Under the pieces are notes generated by a model, which worked only from the letters and a program-made list of their open reading frames with translations, was not told where the DNA came from and did not search any database. Made by a program: the position numbers and the translations under genes. DNA of 64,000 nt from Diadema setosum (lineage: Eukaryota > Echinodermata > Echinoidea > Diadematoida > Diadematidae), in NCBI GenBank assembly GCA_033980235.1, contig CM067072.1, positions 25,946,192-26,010,191 on the forward strand, read 5' to 3'. Position 1 is the first letter of the stretch, and every line of letters begins with the position of its first letter. Below are positions 12,058 through 22,303 of this stretch, piece after piece.

Positions 12058-13021
12058 CGCCCTGTGCAACATACGGTGCTGCAAGCAGCTCTTCATTCCA
12101 GACAACCAGCTATCAAACACGTTGTTTTAAACACAGCGAGCTGGGACATGAAGATGAAAGGGTTGATTGTTGGTCTAGTAGCTATGGCATTAGGAGATCA
12201 GACATTCCATGAAGTAGCTCGCACTAATTGACGATGATATGTTACTCGGGGAGTAGATCTCTTTCATAAGTAAAAGGCCACAATTGACATTCCACGGGCA
12301 ACATTATCATTTTAGGGCCAAGACATTCCCATGAGTTGGAAACAACGAAGTTTCAATGGCTCAAGTTCTCGTGCAACACAGTGTGGCCATTCCCCCTTTG
12401 TCCCTGAAAAGGGTTATCTGTATGCTCGATCAGTCCAGGGACCATTTCATTATTGAACCTCATTAAGACCTTCCAGGACTCATACCTAGCTCATGTCATG
12501 AGGCAGGAGCAGCATTTGAAATATTTGTGTTAAATCCAACTGGTCAAAACCTCTGTTGGAAACGAGGCCCAAACACTGGGGCAGCAGGCTCTCGAAGCTA
12601 CCACCATAGAACTGGCCCGGGATATCCCAACTGACGATAGTAACGGAGTACAGGGTGTGGGTGTACCTACATTCACAGAAATCTCTGCTCACTTACAAGA
12701 CCTGTGGGAAGAATCCATGAAACATCTCAGTTCAGACGAATAAGAAATTCTAAAGGGGCTGCTTTTAGAATTTGAGGGTGTTTTTGGCCGGGATGAGTTT
12801 GACCGTAGAAATTTCACAGAAATAGAGCTTGAAATCAATACGGGAGATGTGGCGCCAGTCAAACAAAGAATGAGGCGCACCCCCATGACTTTTGTGCAAG
12901 AGGAACAAGCTCACCTCAACAAAATGTTTATACTGCGTGGGTGATACAGCCTTCAGTATCAACATGGGCATCCCTTCCTGTTCTCGCCCGGAAAAGGGAT
13001 GGAGGAGTTAGATGGTACATT
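12058..13021 (+). pseudogene. Ty3/Gypsy pol remnant: protease and start of reverse transcriptase
   Basis: Translated pieces in shifting frames match the order of a Gypsy polyprotein. First comes a retropepsin C-terminal segment with IDDDMLLG (the hydrophobic-LG motif) near 12225. Then comes the linker to RT, and the RT N-terminus with LLLEFEGVFGRDEF at about 12764, the KQRMRRTP block, and VLARKRDGGVRW just before 13018. There are several frameshifts and stops. RT text resumes after the insertion at 13871. The upstream part and the catalytic RT core are missing, so this is a dead, 5'- and 3'-truncated copy. Confidence 0.8.
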
Positions 13022-13870
13022 AGGCGTTTTCACATCAGCCCGATAAAAATCCAAGCTCCAGATATTTTTCACGATCGCAAATTAGCGCGCTATTTCATTT
13101 CCTATTCACATCAGCCCGAAGAGAATTAGTCCAAAATTTTTTCGAGCTAAGTTGACAGCTGAGCATGTGCAAACAGTGTAGGGTTTACCAGTAGAGCGCG
13201 CGCTTTCAAAAAAATTACCCGTGTGGTCACTATTTTTGTGTGCGGGTTGCCTCAACCGATTGATCGATTACACTACATGCACATTTTGTTTATTAGTTGT
13301 TCCTATTTTGCTGATTTCCTGCTCTAGATTTGTTCAGTTTTGTGTTTTATTGTATTCATTCATCGGTCATGGAAGTTGACGAAACCCTGCTTAATATTAT
13401 GATGCGAAAGAGAAGATGCCGTGAGGAGAGGAATCGTGAACAATTCTTCGAATTTGTGAAGAGAAGGAACCGTTCATTTCTTCTGCTCACTGCCATGGTG
13501 TTCACGTTGTTTCCAGCGTGAGAACTGCCATTCCCCCGTCTCGTGTGGGCGGAAGCAAGGTCCCTCGACTGGTGGAACACCATTGTTATGCGAACATGGG
13601 GCGATGTGAACGCTAGGCATGATGGGATGCATCACGCTAATTTCTTGAGGCGATTTCACATTATAAAATAGCATGCTTGTTGGCAAATTATCCCGCTATT
13701 TCGGAAATTTCCCGAGTTGGACTCCAGAAATTTTCTTGATCAGAGTGATAAAATTAGCGCACTAATTTGTATTCACATTATCAAATAGCGAGCCATATCA
13801 TGATCGGGTTAATTTCCCAAGTCAGAAAATAGCGCACTATTTCGAAACATCGGGCTGATGTGAAAACGCC
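13022..13870. mobile_element. 849-bp TIR element inserted in the Gypsy RT
   Basis: The ends are inverted copies (GGCGTTTTCACATCAGCCCG and its complement), with CATT on each side (13018-13021, 13871-13874). The surrounding RT reading frame continues across the insertion. An internal second copy of TTCACATCAGCCCGA lies near 13110. On the + strand, a segment from 13369 (MEVDETLLNIMMRKRRCREE) and, after a stop or frameshift, RSLDWWNTIVMRTWGD near 13562 resemble the N-terminal region of PIF/Harbinger transposases. The element is probably a decayed non-autonomous Harbinger relative. The target duplication could be read as 3 or 4 bp. Confidence 0.7.
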
Positions 13871-14012
13871 CATTGATTACTGTCAGTCAAACAATATCAC
13901 AAGGAAGTATGCTCTCTCCTGCATAGAGGAATGCTTGGACACCCTTTCAGACAACAACTGCTTTTCCAAGCTGGATGTCAAAGTACGTAAGCTGATCGAC
14001 CACACATTCTCG
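13871..14012 (+). pseudogene. Ty3/Gypsy reverse transcriptase fragment, continuation
   Basis: Resumes the RT text after the insertion: NNITRKYALSCIEECLDTLS followed by NNCFSKLDV, corresponding to the conserved 'D-Y-R-x-L-N-x-x-T' and 'F-S-K-L-D' region of Gypsy RT. Recognisable RT ends near 14000. The YxDD box is absent, so no active site remains. Confidence 0.75.
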
Positions 14013-14042
14013 GGATGGCAAAATGGCGGCCTGTGCATAAGG

Positions 14043-14073
<31 letters not shown>
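14043..14073. repeat. composite poly-C/poly-A tract
   Basis: Twenty-one C directly followed by ten A. The same composite (or its complement) occurs at 30646-30665, 39242-39281 and 61718-61745. Confidence 0.9.
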
Positions 14074-14074
<1 letters not shown>

Positions 14075-14224
14075 GGTTTGTTTGCCCTTCGCCACCGACT
14101 GAAAATCACAGAAATTTCGGGTCGGGTTTATTTTTTTTGCTCTTTCAAGTTTATTTTTTTCCACAAATTTCATCTTCTGTAAATATATGAACGGTTTTAA
14201 ACCCAAAATTATCCATTTTAAGCT

Positions 14225-14331
14225 AAAGAAAGAATGAAAAAAAAAATTCTAAAAATGTTTTTTCATCTCATCGACCCGTCGCAATCGTGTTCGGGCCGCG
14301 CGGGGCTGCAGGCTACGTTTTATAGCATGCA
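14225..14331. repeat. left arm of a perfect 107-bp inverted repeat
   Basis: By base-by-base reading this arm is identical to the reverse complement of 14648-14754. It starts AAAGAAAGAATG, contains a 10-A run, passes through the GC-rich block GGGCCGCGCGGGGCTGCAGG and ends TTATAGCATGCA. The spacer is 316 bp. It has no coding content. Confidence 0.92.
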
Positions 14332-14647
14332 TTGCATGCTAGCTACTTTTTTGGCTCATGTGCGTGCACGCGCACGAAATCTAATCAATGCATGCATACA
14401 CTATTGTATATGCGCATAGGTAGTGTGCTAGCTAGCTAGCTACCGTACCAGCCGTGGCGCAGCGCAGCTCGACTGCTAAGATGGCTACTTTTGCAGCATC
14501 CGTTACCAGCTGTCATGGCACCAAAACTGTTTGGAGTTCAGTTGCCAGCATCTCACTGGAAGGTACTTTTTTTTGAGCTATTTGCCAAATTTAACAGAGA
14601 CGAACGTTATAAGTGTTTGTCAGCAAGACGTCGGCAAGACGTAAATC
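14332..14647. other. spacer of the inverted repeat, possible orphan first exon
   Basis: CpG-containing sequence with self-complementary patches (TGCGTGCACGCGCACG, GCTAGCTAGCTAGC). A well-placed ATG at about 14480 (AAGATGG context) opens a reading frame MATFAASVTSCHGTKTVWSS ending at a potential donor GGTACTTT. This could be a first exon or chance; no partner exon was found. Confidence 0.3.
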
Positions 14648-14754
14648 TGCATGCTATAAAACGTAGCCTGCAGCCCCGCGCGGCCCGAACACGATTGCGA
14701 CGGGTCGATGAGATGAAAAAACATTTTTAGAATTTTTTTTTTCATTCTTTCTTT
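14648..14754. repeat. right arm of the perfect 107-bp inverted repeat
   Basis: Exact reverse complement of 14225-14331. Its outer end touches the 5' truncation point of the LINE at 14755, so the duplication may have arisen during that insertion (inference). Confidence 0.92.
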
Positions 14755-16340
14755 TGAAAAATGTATTTCCACTAGGCTTATTCAATTTCTGACAAAGTGC
14801 AATATTATTAAGAAAAATCAGTATGGATTTAGACCGGGGCACTCCACATCTTCTGCATTGATTGATTTCATTCATAAGGTGATCTGTGCAATAGACAACG
14901 GGAAAATTTTACTGGGCTTATTTTTAGACCTGAGCAAAGCATTTGACACGCTTGATCATAATATTCTTTTAGCTAAATTAGATCAGTATGGTATTCGTGG
15001 AGTTATTTTAAATCTTTTTAAAAGTTATTTGAGTAACCGTAAGCAGTTTGTATCAATTGATAAGAATGTTTCTGAATATAAAGACATAAGATGTGGAGTG
15101 CCCCAGGGATCGATCCTTGGGCCTATTTTATTTCTTTTATATATAAATGATTTGCCGAATGTTTCTAATATTTTACAATGCATTTTATTTGCCGATGACA
15201 CAAGTATATTTTTGTCTCATGATAATATGGATTCTTTACAAGAGGTTTTTAATAAGGAATTGCAATATGTTACAAGTTGGCTGCGAATGAACAAATTATT
15301 AATCAATATATCAAAAACTAATTTTATGATATTTACAAAGAAAAAAATTAACATTGATACTGTATCTATTAATATGTGTGGTTCTCAAATCATGCAAGTT
15401 TCCTCACTGAAATTTCTTGGAGTTTTTGTAGACAATAAGTTGAATTGGTCAAATCATATTAATTATATTTGTAATAAATTATCAAAAAATATTGGTGTAA
15501 TGTACAAACTTAGTTTTCTCCCGAATTCTGTTTTGAAATCAATTTATAGTGCTATAATTTTACCTTATTTGTATTATGGAATAATTGTTTGGGGTAATGC
15601 TCATGAATGTCATATCCAAAGACTATTACTACTTCAAAAACGTGCAATACGAATCATTGCCCATGCCTCTTATCTTGCCCATACCCCACCACTCTTTTTA
15701 TCCCTGAAAATATTGCAATTGAATGATATGTATAAATACCAAGTGGGGATTTTTATGTATTTATGTAAGAACTTTATATTACCAAAAACTCTTTTGGACT
15801 TTTTCACATACAATAATCAAATTCATAATTACAATACGCGAACCGCGAGTAATTTTCACCTACCTCTATCTCGTACATCTTTTTATCAACGATCTATTCT
15901 TTACAGTGGTCCTATTCTGTGGAATTCTCTCCCCTTTGAAATACGCAATGCTAACTCATTGAATATATTTAAGTCTGGTTATAAAAAAATTCTCTTCAAT
16001 AATTACAACCAAATTCATTTAAGTTAGAGTATCAGTTTTTATCCTTTACGTTTTGAGACATCAGGTGTTTGCTATTGTCCTTGTGTGTTGATTGTTATGT
16101 CTTAGTCTTGTCTTGTTCTTATGTTTTACTTGCTTCGAACACATTGGTAACAGAAATTTAACGTATGTTTTTAGGTCAGCCGAAAATAAGGGACATTTCC
16201 TTTCTGGCTGCTGCCTACCACAGCAATTCCTTTTACACTGTTTAACTGATATTTTGTAATTGTATTTTAATGTTGTTGTATGTGTTTGTTTGTTTTTATA
16301 TCTTCTTTGCTTGGTAAAATAAAGAAACTTGAACTTGAAT
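14755..16340 (+). mobile_element. 5'-truncated CR1/L2-type LINE with intact RT C-terminal half
   Basis: The reading frame runs without a stop from about 14756 to TAG at 16025-16027 (about 420 codons). It shows reverse transcriptase blocks in order: YGFRPGHSTSSAL, LDLSKAFDTLDH, GVPQGSILGPILFLLYINDL, FADD (ILFADDTSIF, about 15185), then LGVFVDNKLNWSNHI and the C-terminal region typical of CR1/Jockey-group ORF2. The endonuclease and N-terminal RT are missing (5' truncation). A 3' UTR of about 310 bp ends with AATAAAG and a short tandem tail CTTGAACTTGAA, as is usual for CR1/L2 elements. An intact frame suggests a fairly young insertion. Confidence 0.88.
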
Positions 16341-16640
16341 GAATCCCTTGGAGTTTTGAGTGCATTAAACTTGCGCCACATCCTGTACAAAGTTGAACTA
16401 GAACTCGAAGTATTGCCAGAAAAGAATCAAGCAACAAATGTACTGGAGGTGCTAATGCAGTCCACAAAAAGGGGACACTACCCCAAAGAAAAAAATGCGG
16501 ACCCGGCTTTAAACAATAGAGATGTACTGTACAATCGGGTCATAGATTTGATGGAAAAGAAAGGTCTGGACTTTCTCCAATGCAACGCGGAAACAGATGG
16601 GGCCTACATGGTACTAAAAAGAGAGACAAGGATCGAAATA
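16329..16640 (+). pseudogene. unidentified ORF fragment between LINE and LTR
   Basis: An open frame with protein-like composition (LRHILYKVELELEVLPEKNQ, later DVLYNRVIDLMEKKGLDFL) starts at the LINE tail and ends where the LTR-like sequence begins near 16641. No start codon of its own is convincing and no family is recognised. It may be an exon piece or the edge of another retroelement. Confidence 0.3.
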
Positions 16641-16799
16641 CACAAAGTGCACTCAATACTTCTCTTGTAATTAATTCTCTTTCCCTCTACAACAAAATGT
16701 ATGAGAAATGTGTGTGTGTGAATTTGCAATTTAAACTATTGCCATCAATGACATACATGCACAATTCTCATCACGAACACACCCCAAAAATTTGTCGCA
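16641..16799 (+). repeat. LTR 3' portion, Gypsy family A, copy 1
   Basis: A segment of about 159 bp beginning ACAAAGTGCACTCAATACTT and ending AATTTGTCGCA is repeated in the same orientation at 22149-22303 with about 85-90% identity by eye. It is followed at once by a primer-binding site, which marks it as the end of a 5' LTR. The left boundary is not resolvable. Confidence 0.72.
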
Positions 16800-16800
16800 A

Positions 16801-16818
16801 TGGTGTCAGGAGTGGGAT
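16801..16818 (+). other. retroelement primer-binding site complementary to tRNA-Leu
   Basis: TGGTGTCAGGAGTGGGAT starts two bases after the LTR end. It closely matches the complement of an animal tRNA-Leu 3' end (TGGTGTCAGAAGTGGGAT-type). The position directly after the LTR is diagnostic. The tRNA identity is from memory of the family. Confidence 0.7.
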
Positions 16819-16999
16819 AAGCTATCTTCAGCACGTGCCTGAATTACACTAATTGACAGATTGACTGACAAACAATAAAGTTATCATTTGAATGAACTGC
16901 TCCACCTCTAAATTGATTTAGCGAATATTTATTGGCATTTATTTCTTTTTAACTTTTACCATTTACAAACAAGCAAATGCAACCATAATAATATGAATT

Positions 17000-17700
17000 T
17001 TGATTTCTTCTATGGAGAACTATAAATTTGATCAATCTACAATGCCTACCAGACCTAAGAGGAAAGCAGAGCTCCAGCGTGAGCTCAGACATTTACAAGA
17101 AGAATTGGATGCTGCAAGACGGGAGCTGCATGAACTAAAAGACACCATTCACCATGACTGCTATGACAAGGAGGTGGTGATCGCACCACAGCAACACTAC
17201 GCGGGAAAGATGGACGTACAGCTGCCCCAACAAGATTCTTTCGATGGATCGAGGCCATGGAGCAGTTTTGTTGCCTCATTTACAAATTTAGCTGCTGCCT
17301 GTGGTTGGGATGACCACAAAAAAAATTTCGACTGTTGGCGTGTCTGCGAGGCAACGCAGCAGACTATGCTCATCAACAGCTGCCGGACGAGGTTGTCAGC
17401 GAGTACGGAAAGTTGACTGATGCATTGGCGGATCTATTCGCAGCTAGAAGGACCCAGGCAACATTTATCGCCCAGCTCAAGTTGTGCCTGCTTGCACCAT
17501 GGGAGTCGCTTATTGATTACGCGGCTGATATCAAGAAATTGACCACCTTTGGGTATCTTACCGCCGATGCCGCGACATTAGAGAACATCGCAACTAGGCA
17601 CTCTTTATGCAGCCTGGGTGACCAGCAAATGACCATGACCATTGGCATGCAAGAACCATGAACCTTACAAGAGGAATGAGACATCACCGAGAGGTATCTC
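17000..17700 (+). pseudogene. Gypsy family A gag, copy 1
   Basis: Starts with a charged coiled-coil region (KRKAELQRELRHLQEELDAA), then a capsid-like segment (SFDGSRPWSSFVASFTNLAA, CGWDDHKK). A frameshift near 17330 leads to LRGNAADYAHQQLPDEVVSE and on to MTIGMQEP near 17640. Gag proteins of Ty3/Gypsy elements use this layout for virion-like particle assembly. Frame breaks make this copy dead. Three further partial copies follow downstream. Confidence 0.75.
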
Positions 17701-18302
17701 CGAGATCCTTCAAGATGCCGCCGACCATGACACCAGTGGTCCCGATTTCTCATCACACTTTAGAACACCAGCGGTAATGTGCACGACAAACTTCTCATCG
17801 ATTTCAGAAGCAGCAGATGGTGCCGCCCCGTATGATTTTAACCCAGACCCACTTCCAGACCCAACCCCACTAGTTTCAACTTTTGTCACAACCGCCCCAA
17901 ATAGACATGCCTCCCAACGGCCACAGCCACATCTCAACCAATCCTACAAGCAATCGCTGACATGGAAAACTGAGTAACTCGATGGATAGAGAAAGAGGCA
18001 GCCAATGTCGATGATCTCCGTCAAAGCTTTGAGGTTCTGGGAGCCACCGTTCATCACTGCTTGCTTGAGTCGAGGCTCTACACCTGTGGTTGGGATGACC
18101 ACAAAAAAAGATTTCGACTGTTAGCGTGTCTGCGAGGCGTAGTAGTGGACTATGCTTATCAACAGCTGCCGGATGAGGTTGTCAACGACTATGGAAAGTT
18201 GACTGATGCATTGGCGGACCAATTCGTGGCTAGAAGGACCCGGAAACATTTATCGCTTAGCTTTGTCTCAAAGAGTAAAAATTCCGGACCCGTGCAAGCA
18301 GC
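17690..18302 (+). pseudogene. Gypsy family A gag, copy 2 (rearranged)
   Basis: Contains the alternative N-terminal module (SISEAADGAAPYDFNPDPLP, about 17800) that recurs at about 18700 and 20350. It then jumps to a shortened capsid module at 18085-18240 (CGWDDHKKRFRLLACLRG, YAYQQLPDEVV). Stops and an internal deletion make it non-functional. Confidence 0.65.
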
Positions 18303-18585
18303 AAACTGGAACTCAGACTGATGTGAAGGACATTATGACCCCAAGGAGGTCAGCTCGAACCCACTGACTGCTTGACCGTTTTGGTCATTCTTGGTAATGT
18401 CACAGTCAGAATAAGACAAAATTGTTCACTCTCTTTCAACGCAAACAGTTACTCTTTTGTCAATTTTTTTTAAATAATAACCAGCCCGTTCATTTTGGGA
18501 AATTTTATTCTATTTCCGTATTGGACACGACTGTGTTGGAGCTTTTTGTAAACATAATGGAGGTGAGCAACTTTATTTTGAAATT
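18303..18585 (+). repeat. retroelement leader repeat, unit 1
   Basis: Begins AACTGGAACTCAGACTGATG and runs through TTCACTCTCTTTCAACGCAA to the start of the next gag N-terminal module. The same text occurs at 19743-19948 and 19949-20220. It is probably the untranslated leader between LTR and gag. Confidence 0.65.
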
Positions 18586-19640
18586 AGTCTCCTCCGAGAT
18601 GCCGCCAACCAAGACACCTGTGGTCTCTCCACGACCGGCGGCAAAGTCCTCATCACACTTTAGAACGCCAGCAGCGACGTCCACAACGAACTTCTCACCG
18701 ATTTCAGAAGCAGGAGATGGTGCCGCCCCGTATGATTTTTAACCCGGACTCACTTCCAGACCCACCCCCACTAGTTTCAACTTTTGTCACAACAAATGGA
18801 CATGCCCCCCAACGGCCGCAGCCAGATCTCAATCAAGTCCTCCAAGCCATCGCTGACATGGAAAACCGAGTAATGTGGCAGATAGAGGCAGTGGCGGCAA
18901 ATGTCGATGATCTCTGTGGAAGCGGACCTGGAAGCCACCGTTAATCACTGCTCGCTGGAGTCAAGGCTCTGTGCTGAGAAGCTGAACAAAAATCTTCTGA
19001 CTGGGTTTAGTCCCCAGTCTGGTGGTAAATAAGAAGCGAGCCATTAAAAGAGCAGCCCTTACACTACAGTGTCTCCTTGACCCACCCCCCCAAGAAGGCT
19101 ATGATGACAACCATGATGACAATGATCACGACGACAAATCCTCCTTCCATGACGATTGCTGCCCCAGTCACAGCATCCGCCGAGACGCCATTGGTTGACA
19201 AAATGAATCAATTAAAATCATCAGAGTCGTGGCTGACCTTTTTTTTAAGGATCGATGAGGAAACTCAAAAGGAAAATCTAATCATCATTTATGTTTGTTT
19301 TACTGTAATATTCGAAGTTGGATTATAGACAAATCCGGGTGGCCTTACAAGGAAGTGTACCCTCTACAGGCATCACCATTTCTAGGGGAGGACTAGAGGA
19401 CTACATGCAGGGCTATAAAAGGGGCACCAAGGGAACAAGGAAGAAAAGAACAGAGAAGAGAAGAATCAGGAGAACCAGTCTACATGACCATGACCATTGG
19501 CATGCCAAAACCATGAACCTTACAAGAGGCATGAGACATCACCGAGAGGTATCTTAGTCTCAGAGAAGAAACAATCAGGAGACCGATTCGATTGAACTGG
19601 ACTTCGAATTCAGTGCCGGCATCAGACGCAGTCACAGAAG
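18586..19640 (+). pseudogene. Gypsy family A gag, copy 3
   Basis: The N-terminal module at 18590-18940 (EMPPTKTPVVSPRPAAKSSS, APYDFNPDSLPDPPPL, LQAIADMENRV) is followed by degenerate acidic/threonine-rich sequence. The gag C-terminal piece MTIGMPKP and ITERYLSL lies at 19490-19590. The capsid middle is absent. It has frameshifts throughout. Confidence 0.6.
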
Positions 19641-19742
19641 ATCGGTTTCTTTCCTTTGAGTTAAACCTTACATAAATAACAATATACCACTGTGGGCCAT
19701 GAATTTGTCGCAAAGAGTAAAAGGTTTGGGACCCGAACAAGC

Positions 19743-20225
19743 GGCAAACTGGAACTCAGACTGATGTGAAGGACATTATGATACCAAGGAGGTCAGCTCG
19801 AACCCACCGACTGCTTGTCCGTTTTGGACATTCTTGGCAATGTCACAGAATAAGACAAAATTGTTTACTCTCTTTCAATGCAAAAAGTTACTCTTTTGTC
19901 AATTTTATATATTTTTTTTTTATAACAACCGAACTGTTCATTTTGGGAACTGGAACTCAGACTGATGTGAAGGACATTATGATACCAAGGAGGTCAGCTC
20001 GAACCCACCGACTGCTTGACCGTTTTGGTCATTCTTGGCAATGTCACAGTCAGAATAAGATAAAACAGTTCATTCTCTTTCAACGCAAACAGTTACTCTT
20101 TTGTCAATTTTTTATAACAACCGGCCCGTTCATTTTGGGAACTTCTATTCTATTTCCGTATTGGACACGACTGTGTTGGAGCTTTTTGTAGACTTTAAGG
20201 AGGTGAGTGACTTTATTTTGAAACT
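19743..20225 (+). repeat. retroelement leader repeat, units 2 and 3 in tandem
   Basis: Two copies of the leader text lie head to tail (19743-19948 and 19949 onward) and meet at a shared GGAAC, so a tandem duplication of about 205 bp arose by recombination or strand slippage. The second unit continues into gag copy 4. Confidence 0.7.
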
Positions 20226-21062
20226 AGTCTCCTCAGAGATGCCGCCAAACATGACACCAGTGGTCCCGCCACAACTGGCAGCAACATCCTCATTGCACTT
20301 TAGAATAAAAGCAGCGATGTCCACGACAAACTTCTTGTCAATTTCAGAAGCAGGAGATGGTGCCGCTCCGTATGATTTTAACCCGGACTCACTTCCAGAC
20401 CCACCCCCACTAGTTTCAACTTTGTCACGACTGCCCCAAAGAAACATGCCCCCCAACAGCCGCAGCCAGATCAAAACCAAGTCCTGCAAGCCATCGCTGA
20501 CATGGAAAACAGAGTAACGCCGTGGATAGAGGCAGTGTCGGCCAATGTCAATGATTTCCGTTGAAGCTTTGAGGTCCTAGGAGCCACTGTTCACCGCTGC
20601 TCGCTGGAGTAGAGGCTCTGCGCCTGTGGTTGGGATGACCACAAGAAGAGATTTCAACTGTTGGCGTGTCTGCGAGGTGACGCAGCTGACTATGCTTATC
20701 AACAGGTGCCAGACGAGGTTGTCAATGACTACGGAAAGTTGACTGACGCAATGGTGGACCAATTCCCAGCTAGAAGGACACCAGCAATGTTTATCGCCCA
20801 GCTTGAGTCGCGCTTGCTTGCACCACAGGAGTCGCTTATTGATTATGCAGCTGATTTCAAGAAATTGACCACGTTCGGGTATCCTACCACTTACACCATG
20901 ACATTACAGAACATCGCAACTAGGCACTTTTTATGCGACCTGGGTGACCAACAAATGACAATGACCATTGGCATGCAAGAACCCCGAACCTTACAAGAGG
21001 CACGAGACATCACCGAGAGGTATCTTAGTCTCAGAGAAGAAACAGTCAGGAGACCGATTTGA
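20226..21062 (+). pseudogene. Gypsy family A gag, copy 4
   Basis: N-terminal module at 20236-20520 (LVSSEMPPNMTPVVPPQLAA, ISEAGDGAAPYDF). After a short broken stretch comes the longest capsid module at 20661-21060 (CLRGDAADYAYQQVPDEVVN, then LTTFGYPT and ITERYLSLREETVRRPI) with a stop at 21060. No zinc knuckle was found. It is the best preserved of the four copies but still broken near 20560. Confidence 0.7.
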
Positions 21063-21410
21063 TCGATCTTAACTTCAAATTTAGTGCTGGAGTAATGCCC
21101 AAGCCAACCTGTCTAGAACATGCATGCCTTCGCCTAAGACCTAACATCTGTCCACATTCTATCAACCAAATCAATCACCTCCATCCCGGTGGCAGCATAG
21201 CCTTGGTACGGCTTGGCATTGGACATAAAATTCACTTATGATGTGTTCCGCCAGACTAATTGTCTGCACTGGGGTGATTATGCAAGACTGCACATATATG
21301 TATTCTTCTGATGAAATTCCGATGTAGACTGGCAATAAAATCACTCATCCTCCCAACTCTCACTGAGTCCAGACGTCTCACTTCACTCTCTCTCTACAAA
21401 ATATTACATT
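21063..21410 (+). repeat. probable LTR of Gypsy family B
   Basis: Non-coding stretch ending CTACAAAATATTACA directly before TTGGCGACAAGGA, a typical LTR/primer-binding-site junction. An AATAAA motif sits near 21333, as expected in an LTR. The left edge is not defined. Confidence 0.5.
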
Positions 21411-21428
21411 GGCGACAAGGATACAGTC
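21411..21428 (+). other. candidate primer-binding site, Gypsy family B
   Basis: TTGGCGACAAGGATACAG follows the LTR-like end. TGGCGACRAGGA-type sites are common in animal Gypsy elements. The priming tRNA was not identified. Confidence 0.45.
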
Positions 21429-21439
21429 TCTGTCAACTT

Positions 21440-22030
21440 GTAACTCCACCATGACTTCCACTGCCATCAACCCCCTGGTCGCTGATCCCGACCCGTCTAT
21501 CATGGCACAACATTGGATGAGGTGGATAACCTCTCTCAAATTCTTCTTAGAGGCAGCAGAAAGCGCTTCTGTTACAATATCTGGGACCAGATGCACAGGC
21601 TATATTTCTCGAGTCCATTCGACCACACATACAGACACAACATCCTGCTGTGGAGGAGATTTATGATACATGCAAGAGTGAACTCGCCTCACATTTCACC
21701 ATAAAATCTAACATTAATTTTGTGATCTTCAAGTTTCGACAGTCTCGTCAACTCGAAGACAAGTCCATCGACGTGTACACAACAGGACTACGAACTCTCG
21801 CAAGCACGTGTGGATTCGCGAACATCGAAGAAGAGCTCAAGTTCCACATCATTTGCCGTGATCCAACACTACGACGTCAAGCTCTGCGTGACCCAAAGCT
21901 TGACCTGTCTGCTCTCCTCTCCCCGGCATGGATGATTGAAGCCACGGAAGAGCAGGCCCGGCACATTGAGGCAGGACTTACCAATCTTGACATACACGTT
22001 CATGTAGGCAGACCAGCGACAGCCCACGTC
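21440..22030 (+). pseudogene. Gypsy family B gag remnant
   Basis: After an N-terminal part with NPLVADPDPSIMAQHWMRW, a frameshift leads to FRQSRQLEDKSIDVYTTGLR, TLASTCGFANIEEELKFHII and LRRQALRDPKLDLSALLS, the classic Ty3/Gypsy capsid pattern. MIEATEEQARHIEAGL follows. There is no zinc knuckle or pol. It is truncated where the family A LTR copy begins. Confidence 0.78.
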
Positions 22031-22148
22031 AGTTTATCATACTCGATGTCGAATCGACCGACATTATCATCATGGCCATTTGTGGTCAATAATGTTGTAT
22101 CAACACTCGTCTTATCAGTACATGATGTCTTTTTAATAGAATATGAAC

Positions 22149-22303
22149 AAAGTGCACTCAATACTTCTCTTGTAATTAATTTTCCCTCTCTCTACAACAA
22201 ATTGTATGGGATATGCGTGTGCGTGAAATCACAATTTGAACTCTAGCCATCCATGACATACATCCACAATTCTCATCACGAACACACCACGAAAATTTGT
22301 CGC
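22149..22303 (+). repeat. LTR 3' portion, Gypsy family A, copy 2
   Basis: Direct repeat of 16641-16799 (starts ACAAAGTGCACTCAATACTT, ends AATTTGTCGCA). It is not followed by a primer-binding site, so it may be a 3' LTR or solo remnant. Together the two copies bracket about 5.5 kb of gag debris. Confidence 0.7.
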
